The notes under the pieces are model-generated. The model was not told the DNA's origin. It worked only from the letters and a program-made list of their open reading frames with translations, and searched no databases. 64,000 nucleotides of DNA, from assembly GCF_000025625.1 (NCBI RefSeq), contig NC_013922.1, forward strand, positions 1,364,001 to 1,428,000. Reading direction: 5' to 3'. The translations under genes were made by a program, and so were the position numbers. Every line of letters starts with the position of its first letter. The first letter of the stretch is position 1. This stretch comes from Natrialba magadii ATCC 43099. GTDB lineage: Archaea; Halobacteriota; Halobacteria; Halobacteriales; Natrialbaceae. Positions 8,731-16,638 of this stretch are shown here, in pieces.

Positions 8731-9969
8731 TCAAACGGGGTTACAAAGCGCCCACACGTCCGCTGTCGGCTCGAGTCGGTGTGGTTCTGCACCCCGACTC
8801 GTCAGAATCCCCGTGTGGTACAGCATCGCCTTGAGCTGGAACACCGTCGGTGCATGGTAGACCTCGCCGTTCGTCAGTGCCTCACGCTGGAGAGATCCCT
8901 CCTCGGTCAGCACCCGCCGCCGCACGGCCTCGTCACCGCGAACGAACAGTTCGATGGTGAACGTCGGGTGCAACTCGTGACAGTGGGTGACCAGGTCGAC
9001 GAGCGACGGGTCCGTGTTCCAGTCGTCGTGCATCGTCTGCAACTCGCCGACGAGCAGTTCCGTCGCGGGGTACTGGAAGACGACCCGGCGCGCCAGCCGA
9101 CCCCACGCTGGCGCGAGGTCGACGAACCGTTTTCGCGAGCGGTACCACTCCTGGAACTCCGCGAGTGCCGCCTCGACCGACCCACAGTGGGCCTTCGCGA
9201 ATCGGATGACCTCCTCGCCGAGCGACGTGAGTGCGACGCGTTCGCGGTCCTCGATCAGACCGAGGAACGCTGCCCCGCGCCTGGCGTCGTCGACGGCCCC
9301 AACCACGTCGTATTCGTCGAGGAGCACCGCTGTATCGCCGTCCGCGTAGTGCGCCAGCGGATAGCCGAGGTAGTTCTTCGGATGGTTCAGGCCGAATGAC
9401 TTGTCCGCAACGCCCTGTGCGCTCGCCTGGAAACGCAGCGCAGAGGCTTCGGTCGTCGTTCGGTTACCCACCAGTCGGGGCCGCTCGAGTACCTCGACAT
9501 CGCCGCTGACCATCACGCCGAGAACGCCGACGTTCAGTTCCCGGGCGAGCGTCCGATCTGTGCTCGTAATCGCCGTTGCCGGTGCCGCGATATACGCCGC
9601 ATTGGCCTCGTGGAGCCGGTCGTAGGCCTGCATGATGGCGCGCTCGGTGTCGACACTGCCCGTGTTCGTGTGTCCCTTCGCCTCGACGGCGACCAGTGGT
9701 GGTTCCTCACCGAGTCGGTCGACCGCGAGCAGGTCGGACTCGAGTACCTGTACGCCGACGAGGTCGGGGAACCCACCGCCGATTTCGACGTGGTTGAACG
9801 GGGCCAGACAGTCACGGATTGCAGGATCGATGGGCTGGCCGGGAAGCCACTCATCGCGGGCGAACTGCGTGTCGGCGACGACGTAGGACCGGTCGGTCGC
9901 AGGGAAGAGTCGCCGCTTGGTATGGGCGAGGACCTGCGGTTCCGAGAGCGGTCGGGCCGCACTGCTCAT
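8731..9969 (-). CDS. Putative PD-(D/E)XK nuclease-like protein with C-terminal helical domain
   Basis: 412 residues from the ATG at 9969 (MSSAARPLSEPQVL). The in-frame extension up to 10134 overlaps the promoter of the divergent gene and is excluded. Around residues 60-105 the order FPDLVGV - about 17 residues - PLVAVEAKGHTNT gives the D...ExK arrangement of the PD-(D/E)XK nuclease core, followed by a helix with AIMQAYDRLHEANAAYIAAP. The C-terminal 200 residues are helical with possible winged-helix character (IEDRERVALTSLGEEVIRFA). Similar proteins in haloarchaea are annotated hypothetical. No methyltransferase or helicase partner is adjacent. Confidence 0.55.
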   Translation of the reverse strand: MSSAARPLSEPQVLAHTKRRLFPATDRSYVVADTQFARDEWLPGQPIDPAIRDCLAPFNHVEIGGGFPDLVGVQVLESDLLAVDRLGEEPPLVAVEAKGHTNTGSVDTERAIMQAYDRLHEANAAYIAAPATAITSTDRTLARELNVGVLGVMVSGDVEVLERPRLVGNRTTTEASALRFQASAQGVADKSFGLNHPKNYLGYPLAHYADGDTAVLLDEYDVVGAVDDARRGAAFLGLIEDRERVALTSLGEEVIRFAKAHCGSVEAALAEFQEWYRSRKRFVDLAPAWGRLARRVVFQYPATELLVGELQTMHDDWNTDPSLVDLVTHCHELHPTFTIELFVRGDEAVRRRVLTEEGSLQREALTNGEVYHAPTVFQLKAMLYHTGILTSRGAEPHRLEPTADVWALCNPV

Positions 9970-10118
9970 GGCGCTGCATTGGTGACGGGAAGCAATAATG
10001 TTCTGGCGACGGTCGCGGCGACGGTGGCAATGGCTAGCCACGTCCTGAGCGGAGAAGTACGGACACCAACGGCAACCCGACACAGTACTGGTTAGTGGCT
10101 GGCGGACAAGTAGTACGT

Positions 10119-10514
10119 ATGGAGACACCGACACTCGTCTACGACGACGATTGCGGTTTTTGCACCTGGTGGGCAGACTACCTCACGTCACGGTCGTCGA
10201 TCCAACTCGTCGGCTACAGTGATCTCGATCACACGTCCGAACTGCGAGCGGCGTTGCCGGAGCAGTACGACGACTGTTCGCACCTGGTCACCGAGGACGG
10301 CGTCCACTCCTGTGGTGCATCGATCGAGCAGGCGTTTCTACGCGCCGAGTTCGACGGACCGGTTCACGACCTCGTCCGGTTCGTCCACCACTTCGAGGAG
10401 TACCAGCGGCTGCGAGACCACGGCTACCAGTGGGTTGCGAACAATCGGGGTCTCCTCGGGAACTACTTCTCGAAGACGCCGCCGGCCCGGGTGGACGGAC
10501 AGGGTAGTGAGTGA
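10119..10514 (+). CDS. DCC-family thiol-disulfide oxidoreductase-like protein (DUF393)
   Basis: 131 residues from the ATG at 10119. The family signature is at the N-terminus: LVYDDDCGFCTWWADYL, with a CGFC redox pair in a thioredoxin-like fold. Family members are predicted oxidoreductases with no defined substrate. It is divergent from the nuclease-like gene, with about 150 bases between starts. It is followed by simple repeats. Confidence 0.85.
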   Translation: METPTLVYDDDCGFCTWWADYLTSRSSIQLVGYSDLDHTSELRAALPEQYDDCSHLVTEDGVHSCGASIEQAFLRAEFDGPVHDLVRFVHHFEEYQRLRDHGYQWVANNRGLLGNYFSKTPPARVDGQGSE

Positions 10515-10545
10515 CGAGTGACGAGCGACGAGCGACGAGTGACGG
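10507..10545. repeat. Tandem 7-bp repeat after the DCC gene stop
   Basis: About five units of the type GTGACGA/GCGACGA start inside the last codons of the DCC gene and continue past its stop. They are followed by a purine-rich AACGGACAACA-type run to about 10605. Non-coding; likely slippage-derived. Confidence 0.8.
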
Positions 10546-10706
10546 CAGGTAAAACACGACGAACAACGGACAACAAGCAACGGACAACAGACGACGACAA
10601 GGGCGACGGACAGCCTGAGAGTCAGGCAGCATCCGAGTGACAACCGGCCTCCCCCACCCCATCACTCAGCGAAGGATATTCGACGCCGTAGTGTCTGCAC
10701 TCACCT

Positions 10707-11456
10707 ATGACTGAGCCACTCTATCTCGAGGACTCCGGACAGACACAGTTCAGGGCGACTGTCGACCGCATCGCCGGCGACCGTCTCGTTCTCGACCAAA
10801 CGGCGTTCTATCCCGAAGGTGGCGGCCAGCCGGCCGATATCGGCAGCCTTAGACTCGAGGACGGTACCGAATCGTGGTCCGTCACCGACGTTCAAAAGAA
10901 AGACACGATCTACCACCACCTCGAACTCGAGAACGGTGCGGAAGCGCCCGCTCCAGGAACGACAGTCGTCGGCGAACTCGACGCCGACCGCCGCCGTGCA
11001 CACAACCGCTACCACACCGCCCAGCATTTGCTCTCGGCGGTGCTACTCGAGGAGTTCGACGCCCAGACGACGGGCAACCAGCTCTACGCCGACCGTGCGC
11101 GCCTCGATTGTGCGTACGAGCGATTCGAGGACGCCGACCTGGAGCGACTCGAACAGCGGCTGAACGATCTCGTCGACGACGAACTCCCAGTCACGTGGGA
11201 CACCCTCGACCGCGAGGACGCCGAAGCGCGCCTCGATCCGGACCGAACGCGACTCCACCTTCTCCCGGAGTCGATTACTGAGGTACGGATCGTCCAGATC
11301 GGTGCCGACGACGCCGTCATCGACCGTACTGCCTGCGCTGGTACGCACGTGGAGAACACGGGCGAGATCGGCCATATTGAGGTGACTGGGCGCGAAACGC
11401 GCGGTCCCGACGAGGAACGGGTTCGGTTCCAACTCCGTGCCGATCCGAGACAGTAA
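10707..11456 (+). CDS. alaX: Alanyl-tRNA editing protein AlaX
   Basis: 249 residues. The four zinc ligands of the AlaRS-type editing domain are present as HTAQH (about residues 104-108) and CAGTH (about 209-213). FYPEGGGQPADIG near residue 35 is the family's N-terminal signature. It hydrolyses Ser or Gly mischarged on tRNA-Ala in trans. The length fits AlaX-M, which has an extra N-terminal beta domain. Stands 33 bases before the cupin gene on the same strand, so the two may be cotranscribed. Confidence 0.93.
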   Translation: MTEPLYLEDSGQTQFRATVDRIAGDRLVLDQTAFYPEGGGQPADIGSLRLEDGTESWSVTDVQKKDTIYHHLELENGAEAPAPGTTVVGELDADRRRAHNRYHTAQHLLSAVLLEEFDAQTTGNQLYADRARLDCAYERFEDADLERLEQRLNDLVDDELPVTWDTLDREDAEARLDPDRTRLHLLPESITEVRIVQIGADDAVIDRTACAGTHVENTGEIGHIEVTGRETRGPDEERVRFQLRADPRQ

Positions 11457-11489
11457 CAATTTCTTGGCAGTCCGTCACGAACAGCGCGC

Positions 11490-12116
11490 ATGGAACACGT
11501 CTCGATCGACGATATCGAGTCAACACCGTACGACGACCTCCACACCGGTCGGCGCGACCTCGCGACCCCGCTCGGCACCGACCACCTCGCTATCACACAC
11601 TACGTACTCGAGTCCGGCGAGCGATTCAGCGGGTCGGTTCACGCGCACATGGATCAGGAAGAGGTGTTTGTCGTACTCGAGGGGGAGGTGACGTTCGAGG
11701 TTGCACGAGTGGGTGGAGAGCAGGACGAGCAGAACGGGTTGGACGAGCAGGACGAGCAGAACGGGTTGGACGAGCAGGACGAGCAGAACGGGTTGGACGA
11801 GCACGATGAATACGATAGGCAGGACGTGAAAGACGGACAGAACGGCGTGGAACTCACCGTTGCCGAACGGGAGGCAATTCGCTTTGCACCCGGTGCGTTC
11901 CAGTCCGGGCGAAACGATGGTGACGAGCGGGTCGTCGCGCTCGCGCTTGGCGCGCCGCGGGACAGCGACGACATTCGAATTACGCGGATTCCGGCGCTCG
12001 ATGATAGAGATGTTTCGTGTCCGGACTGTGGCCACGACCACCTGCAAATTGGACGCGAGGGTGAAGCCGAACTGGTCTGTCCGGAGTGTGGTGCGGAAGT
12101 CGAGATTGCGGAGTGA
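11490..12116 (+). CDS. Cupin-domain protein with acidic repeat insert and C-terminal zinc ribbon
   Basis: 208 residues. The N-terminal cupin is seen in FSGSVHAHMDQEEVFVVLEGEVTFEV (fragments: SGSVHAHMDQEE, VFVVLEGEV), with metal-binding His/Glu. A hydrophilic insert of three identical EQDEQNGLD units then interrupts the barrel before the second motif RFAPGAFQSGRNDGDE. The C-terminus holds CPDCGHDH...CPECGAEV, a two-CxxC zinc ribbon. Cupin plus ribbon suggests a small metalloprotein or regulator. The substrate is unknown. The repeat lies in a loop, so the fold should tolerate it. Confidence 0.82.
   Translation: MEHVSIDDIESTPYDDLHTGRRDLATPLGTDHLAITHYVLESGERFSGSVHAHMDQEEVFVVLEGEVTFEVARVGGEQDEQNGLDEQDEQNGLDEQDEQNGLDEHDEYDRQDVKDGQNGVELTVAEREAIRFAPGAFQSGRNDGDERVVALALGAPRDSDDIRITRIPALDDRDVSCPDCGHDHLQIGREGEAELVCPECGAEVEIAE
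11718..11798 (+). repeat. In-frame minisatellite, 3 x 27 bp, in cupin gene
   Basis: Three identical 27-base units at 11718-11744, 11745-11771 and 11772-11798 encode EQDEQNGLD three times. Identity at the nucleotide level, including wobble bases, shows recent expansion rather than old duplication. Confidence 0.95.
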
Positions 12117-12138
12117 GCTGTGCTGATCGACCCGCTCA

Positions 12139-12224
12139 CTATAGTAACAACTGCAACTAGTTACACACTGATCACCGAGCAGGCTGGCGATCAGGTGTGC
12201 AGTGACTTGCAGTGGCTACTATAG
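12139..12224. repeat. 86-bp imperfect palindrome between convergent genes
   Basis: The arms start CTATAGTA at 12139 and end TACTATAG at 12224, with further matching blocks ACTGCAA/TTGCAGT and CACAC-TGATC/GATCAGGTGTG towards a centre near 12181. Aligned as left arm against reverse complement of right arm, most positions match with one 1-base gap. It sits between two convergently transcribed genes (stop at 12116, stop at 12250), so it could be a bidirectional terminator or a MITE-like mobile remnant. Confidence 0.8.
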
Positions 12225-12249
12225 CCGTACCCACTCGAACAGCAACAGC

Positions 12250-13482
12250 CTACGGCCGCAACGCCCACCCCGCAAGCACGACGACCAGTCCGCCTGCCGC
12301 GAGCAGCCCGAACCCGGGGACGAACGAGCCGGTCGCATCCCGGAGCGCGCCGATCAGGACCGGCCCGAAGAAGCCGCCAATCTCGCCGACTGCGAAGATA
12401 AAGCCGACCGCGGTTCCGGTCAGTCTGGCACCGATGCCCTCGAGTTCAGGCGGGATTGCGCGGACCAGCGGCGAGACGCCACCGGTGCCGATACCAGCGA
12501 CGACGATACCGAGAACCGCCAGCGCGCCGGTAGTACCCGCGATGAGGAGTCCGACACCGACGAAGGCGACCGTTCCACACGTCATCAGCGCCTGTCGCCG
12601 CGCGTCGAACCGGTCTGCCAGTTCGGGAACCGCGAGGACGCCGCCGACGTAGGCGACGACGAACAGGCTCGTCGCCTGGCCCGCGCGGCCGGCCGACAGC
12701 CCGCGGGACTCCAGCAACGTCGGAAGCCAGCCCTGCATGCCGTGGTTGAGCAGGAGGTACATCGTGCCGAGCACGACGACAAGCTGCAGCTGGCGATGGG
12801 TGAGGACGAGCCGGAGATCAGTGCGGACGGACTCGAGTGAGAACGAGTCGTCGGAATCGTCGCTGTCGTCCTGAGTGGAGTTCGTGCGGTCGTCGAGCCG
12901 CGTACGGAGTGCGACGAGGAGCCAGAGGAGGCCGTAGGCGACCGTGACGATGCCACTCCAGAGGAACAGGGCGCGCCAGCCGCCGAGCGCGGGGCCGAGG
13001 ATGGGCCGGCCGACGGCGAAGACGAACGCAGAGCCGGCAGAGGCACCGACGAGGTAGATCGAGGAGGGGCGGCCGGTTTCGCCGGGCGGAAAGAGAACGC
13101 CGACGAGTTTCGGGAGGCCGAAGGTAATCGCGGTCGCGCCGACACCGAGCAGGAGCGTCCAGGCAAGCAGCGAGGGGAAGCCGGTGGCGACGCTGCGGCC
13201 GATCTGGGCGATGCCGTAGCAGAGGACGCCGGCCGCGAGACTGCGACCGGGGCCGATGCGGTCGACGGCGAGTCCCGAAAACAACGCGAGCGGGATGTAG
13301 GTAAGCGGGACGGCACCGGCGAGGAGACCGGCCTGCGTGCTCGTGAGGTCCAGTTCGCCGATGATCGTCGGGAGGTACGCCGGAAGGGAGAACCAGACGA
13401 ACATCAGACAGGTGTAGCTCCCGGTGGCGAGGAAAACGAGCCAGTAGGCGCGTCGCATGTCGACGGCGGTACTCGCCGTCAT
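12250..13482 (-). CDS. MFS transporter
   Basis: 410 residues from the ATG at 13482 (MTASTAVDMRRAYW); a start at 13458 is also possible, and the longer upstream frame is not hydrophobic. Twelve membrane helices can be traced, with the conserved loop motif AVDRIGPGRSL between helices 2 and 3 and a long acidic cytoplasmic loop (TQDDSDDSDD) in the middle. It resembles the CynX/NarK-like branch of the major facilitator superfamily. The substrate cannot be assigned from sequence. The gene starts 174 bases from the end of the P-type ATPase gene, on the same strand. Confidence 0.85.
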   Translation of the reverse strand: MTASTAVDMRRAYWLVFLATGSYTCLMFVWFSLPAYLPTIIGELDLTSTQAGLLAGAVPLTYIPLALFSGLAVDRIGPGRSLAAGVLCYGIAQIGRSVATGFPSLLAWTLLLGVGATAITFGLPKLVGVLFPPGETGRPSSIYLVGASAGSAFVFAVGRPILGPALGGWRALFLWSGIVTVAYGLLWLLVALRTRLDDRTNSTQDDSDDSDDSFSLESVRTDLRLVLTHRQLQLVVVLGTMYLLLNHGMQGWLPTLLESRGLSAGRAGQATSLFVVAYVGGVLAVPELADRFDARRQALMTCGTVAFVGVGLLIAGTTGALAVLGIVVAGIGTGGVSPLVRAIPPELEGIGARLTGTAVGFIFAVGEIGGFFGPVLIGALRDATGSFVPGFGLLAAGGLVVVLAGWALRP

Positions 13483-13656
13483 CGCGACCGGTCGCGCAGG
13501 TGGCGACACGCACAGTGTAGTGGCGACAACATCGACGCTGTTCCTCGACCGTGCGCGGGATGCGACCCGATGGGCCGAGTAGTTTGCCCTCGCGGTGGAA
13601 ACCACCGGCTCGCGGGACGACTCCCGAGTCGTTGTGTCCGTCAGTGTCGCCGAGTA

Positions 13657-16452
13657 CTACGGCGAGAGCAACGACCGCCACGAGTTCGCCGCGATGAGTC
13701 CCGCAGTCCCCACGACACCAATCGTCGTGAACAGGGGGTTCAACACACCCGCAACTGCGAGCGGGAGCACGAGCGCGTTGTAGCCGAACGCAAGTACCAG
13801 GTTCTGGTACACCCGACGACGGGCCGCCCGTGCGAGCGCGAACGCCCGCTCGACGCCCGCGAGGTCGTCGTCGACGATGGCGAGGTCGGCCGCGTCGGCG
13901 GCCAGCGCTGTCCCGCTACCAAGCGAGATGCCGAGGTCGCATGCGGCGAGTGCCGGCGCGTCGTTCGTCCCGTCGCCGACCATTGCGACGCGGTTTTCCT
14001 CACAGAGACGGCGAATCGCTGCGGTCTTGCCATCCGGCGATACGCCTGCAAAGACGTGGCTCACGTCCGCGTGGGCCGCGAACGACGAGGCTGCGTTCCC
14101 CTCGTCACCGGTGAGAACGACGACCTCGATACCGTTCGCTGCAAGCGCCGTAATCGTCTCCTCCCACTCCGTCCGCGCCTCGTCGCCAATGACGATAATA
14201 CCCTCCGCAGAACCATCCCGACCGACGAGCACCGGCAACCGTCCTGCTGATCGGGCCGACGCTGCGCGGTTTTCGAGTGACTCAGGACAGTCCCACCCGC
14301 GGGCTGCGAACAGATCCGGATGGCCGACGAGCACGCGGTTCCCGTCGACGAACCCGGAGACGCCGCGGTCGTGTGCGGTAAACTCGTCGATGTGCTCGAC
14401 GGCAGAATCGTCTGTGGTCGTCTCAGAACCCGTGGTCGCGCTGCCCTCGGCGTCGTCGGCGTTCGGTGATGCGGTGCCGCCGTCAGTGCGGACTGGCTCC
14501 GACCCCGCAAAGGCATCCGAAATCGCCTTCGCCGCCGGGTGTGCAGCGCGGTACTCGAGTTCCCCCGCCGCCTGCAACAGGTCGGCCGGCGCGTCGGCCT
14601 CGATGACGCTCATTTCGCCGGTGGTGAGGGTTCCGGTTTTGTCGAAGACGACGACGTCGATACTGCGGAGGCGTTCGAAGACGGTTTCGTCGAAGACGAT
14701 GATACCGTGGGTCATCGCCTCGCGAATGCTCGCGGCGACGGAGCAGGGAGTGGCAAAGCCGAGCGCCCACGGGCTGGCGACGAGAATTGCCAGGAACGTC
14801 GCCAGTGTGGCGGTCGTGTAGTCGCCGCCCTGTGCGATGGTGAAGACGGCGGCCGCTCCGGCGGCGACGAGGACGAGCGGGAGCGCGAGGGCTGCGAGGT
14901 CGTCCGCGCGGCGCTGGAGGCCGTGAGTCGCACTCTGGAGGTTCCAGACGACATGCGTGAGCCTGTCGATGCTGCTCGTCGGGTGCTCACCGACGGCAAC
15001 AACAGCGGCGTTGTCTAGCACGACGGAGCCGCCGACGACCACCTCGCCAGCTGTCTTCGTGACGGGCAGCGATTCGCCGGTAACGACTGCCTCGTCGACC
15101 CGACAGGTACCCGTCGTGAGCGTCCCGTCAACGGGGATGCGTTCACCCGCCCGGACGAGGACACGATCACCGGGTGAGAGGGCCTCGACGGGGACTGAAC
15201 GGGTGTCCGTCGCGTCGTCATCCTCGGGCGGTGCGCTCGTCTCGTGGCCCTGACCGACCTGACCGGGATCGTACAGTCGCGCGGTCGATACCTGCGATAT
15301 TGTAAGGTCTGTGAGTCGGCTCATCGCCTGTCGCTTGACCATCGCCTCGGCGAAGAACGCGGCCATGACCAGCGCAGCTACGAGCACCGTGAGATCGTAG
15401 TAGATGTCGTTTCGGCCGGCGAGGATGGTGAGCGTGCCGTAACAGAACGCGGCGCCGACGGTGAGCGTGGCGAGCAGGTGCGTGCTTGCCCGACGGCGTC
15501 GGAGACTGATGTAAGCCCCGCGTAACAGGGGCATTCCGGCGAGGTAGAGCACGGCACCGGTGACGGTGAAAAATAGCGGCAGGATCAACGTCCCGTCGAA
15601 CCGCTGGAACGCCTCCTCGTAGAGTGCGAGGAAACCCCAGTCGACGACGCCGGCGAGATACGTCGGATACAGCACCGCGACATACGGGACGAGCAGGAAC
15701 GACCCAAAGACGATGCCAACGATGTATCGAATCTCGAGCATGTCGTCCGCGCGGCGCTTTCGAATGCCCGTCATCTCGCGTGATCGCTGCGTGCCGCCGG
15801 TCGACTCGGCGGCAGCACTGGTAGCGGACTCTGCGTCTGGTGCTGACTGTGATCTCGTCGTTGCCGTTTCTTTGGTCCTCCCCGTCGCCTCCTCGCGCCG
15901 GTAGGCAGTGTAGCCGGTTCGCGTCAGGATCGACTCAAGTTCGGCTGCAGAAATCCGGTCGGGATCGTGATCGACGCGGACGGTTTCGGTGACGTAGCTC
16001 GCGGTGGCCTCGTGGACGCCGGGCGTGGATTCGGCGACGTACTCGAGATAGGATTCACAGAGGGCGGCGTGCATGCCGTCGATGCGGAAGAAATTGCGAG
16101 TGGAGGAGTCGGGTGTGGTTTCTGTCTCTGTCTGTGTTTGTGGGGGTGTGTCTGCGTCTACAGCTGCATCTGTGTTTAGCTTCGTCTCCGTATCTGACTC
16201 CACCGCCGACCCCGCAACATCGACCGGCGAACCGAGCGCGGCCGCGACATCCCGGCAGCCGCGAGAGCAAAACGACTCCTCGTTTTGGGAGGGGCGACCG
16301 GTGTCGCTGCCGCTACCGCTGTCGCTGTCGCTGTCGCTGCCGCTGTCGCTGTCGTTCACGGACCCGAAAACGGAGTCCTGTCCGTCCCCAAGCGCGGCTC
16401 CACACAGCGAGCAATGGTCGGTCCCCGATCGCGATCGCCGGTCAGGAGTCAC
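13657..16452 (-). CDS. P1B-type heavy-metal ATPase with aberrant metal motif
   Basis: 931 residues. N-terminus: CSLCG...FCSRGC, like the zinc-finger head of FixI/CcoI copper ATPases, split by a DSGSD-rich repeat. A degenerate HMA domain at about 120-185 reads GMHAALCESYLE instead of GMTCxxC. About eight helices follow. The catalytic core is intact: TGES actuator motif, DKTGTLTTGE near residue 603, AAHPAAKAI and GDGTNDAPAL. The transmembrane CPC motif is replaced: VASPWALGFATPC near residue 560, so SPW stands where CPC belongs, with one Cys a few residues later. ATP hydrolysis should work; the metal specificity is unclear. A long acidic insert interrupts the nucleotide-binding domain (DDAEGSATTGSETTTDD). 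Confidence 0.9.
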   Translation of the reverse strand: MTPDRRSRSGTDHCSLCGAALGDGQDSVFGSVNDSDSGSDSDSDSGSGSDTGRPSQNEESFCSRGCRDVAAALGSPVDVAGSAVESDTETKLNTDAAVDADTPPQTQTETETTPDSSTRNFFRIDGMHAALCESYLEYVAESTPGVHEATASYVTETVRVDHDPDRISAAELESILTRTGYTAYRREEATGRTKETATTRSQSAPDAESATSAAAESTGGTQRSREMTGIRKRRADDMLEIRYIVGIVFGSFLLVPYVAVLYPTYLAGVVDWGFLALYEEAFQRFDGTLILPLFFTVTGAVLYLAGMPLLRGAYISLRRRRASTHLLATLTVGAAFCYGTLTILAGRNDIYYDLTVLVAALVMAAFFAEAMVKRQAMSRLTDLTISQVSTARLYDPGQVGQGHETSAPPEDDDATDTRSVPVEALSPGDRVLVRAGERIPVDGTLTTGTCRVDEAVVTGESLPVTKTAGEVVVGGSVVLDNAAVVAVGEHPTSSIDRLTHVVWNLQSATHGLQRRADDLAALALPLVLVAAGAAAVFTIAQGGDYTTATLATFLAILVASPWALGFATPCSVAASIREAMTHGIIVFDETVFERLRSIDVVVFDKTGTLTTGEMSVIEADAPADLLQAAGELEYRAAHPAAKAISDAFAGSEPVRTDGGTASPNADDAEGSATTGSETTTDDSAVEHIDEFTAHDRGVSGFVDGNRVLVGHPDLFAARGWDCPESLENRAASARSAGRLPVLVGRDGSAEGIIVIGDEARTEWEETITALAANGIEVVVLTGDEGNAASSFAAHADVSHVFAGVSPDGKTAAIRRLCEENRVAMVGDGTNDAPALAACDLGISLGSGTALAADAADLAIVDDDLAGVERAFALARAARRRVYQNLVLAFGYNALVLPLAVAGVLNPLFTTIGVVGTAGLIAANSWRSLLSP
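16300..16360 (-). repeat. GCTGTC/CCGCTG hexamer repeat in ATPase gene
   Basis: Tandem six-base repeats encode the DSDSGSDSDSDSGSGSD linker between the two cysteine pairs of the N-terminal metal head. Confidence 0.85.
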
Positions 16453-16499
16453 AGGCGAGTGTGCTCCGCGGAGTCAAATAACGGTACGCACACGCTTGT

Positions 16500-16580
16500 T
16501 GTGTGATAGGTGTGATAGGTGAGATAGATGTGATAGATATGGTAGGTGTGATAGGTATGGCGGGTATGATAGATTCCGTG
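16500..16580. repeat. Degenerate GTGTGATAG repeat upstream of ATPase gene
   Basis: Degenerate 9-base units of the type TGATAGGTG run upstream of the ATPase start at 16452 and cover the expected promoter position. The region between the two same-strand genes (16453-16638) holds nothing else visible. Confidence 0.7.
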
Positions 16581-16638
16581 ATGGACAGTCAACGTTCTGC
16601 CACTGTAGTCGACCTGGCTCGCCAACGTCGTCCCAGAA

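Noticed and set aside
8245-9399. 384-residue plus-strand frame
   Set aside because: Overlaps two real minus-strand genes and has no recognisable domain.
10338-10643. Cys-rich small frame downstream of the DCC gene
   Set aside because: It translates the tandem GTGACGA repeat backwards and overlaps the real gene.
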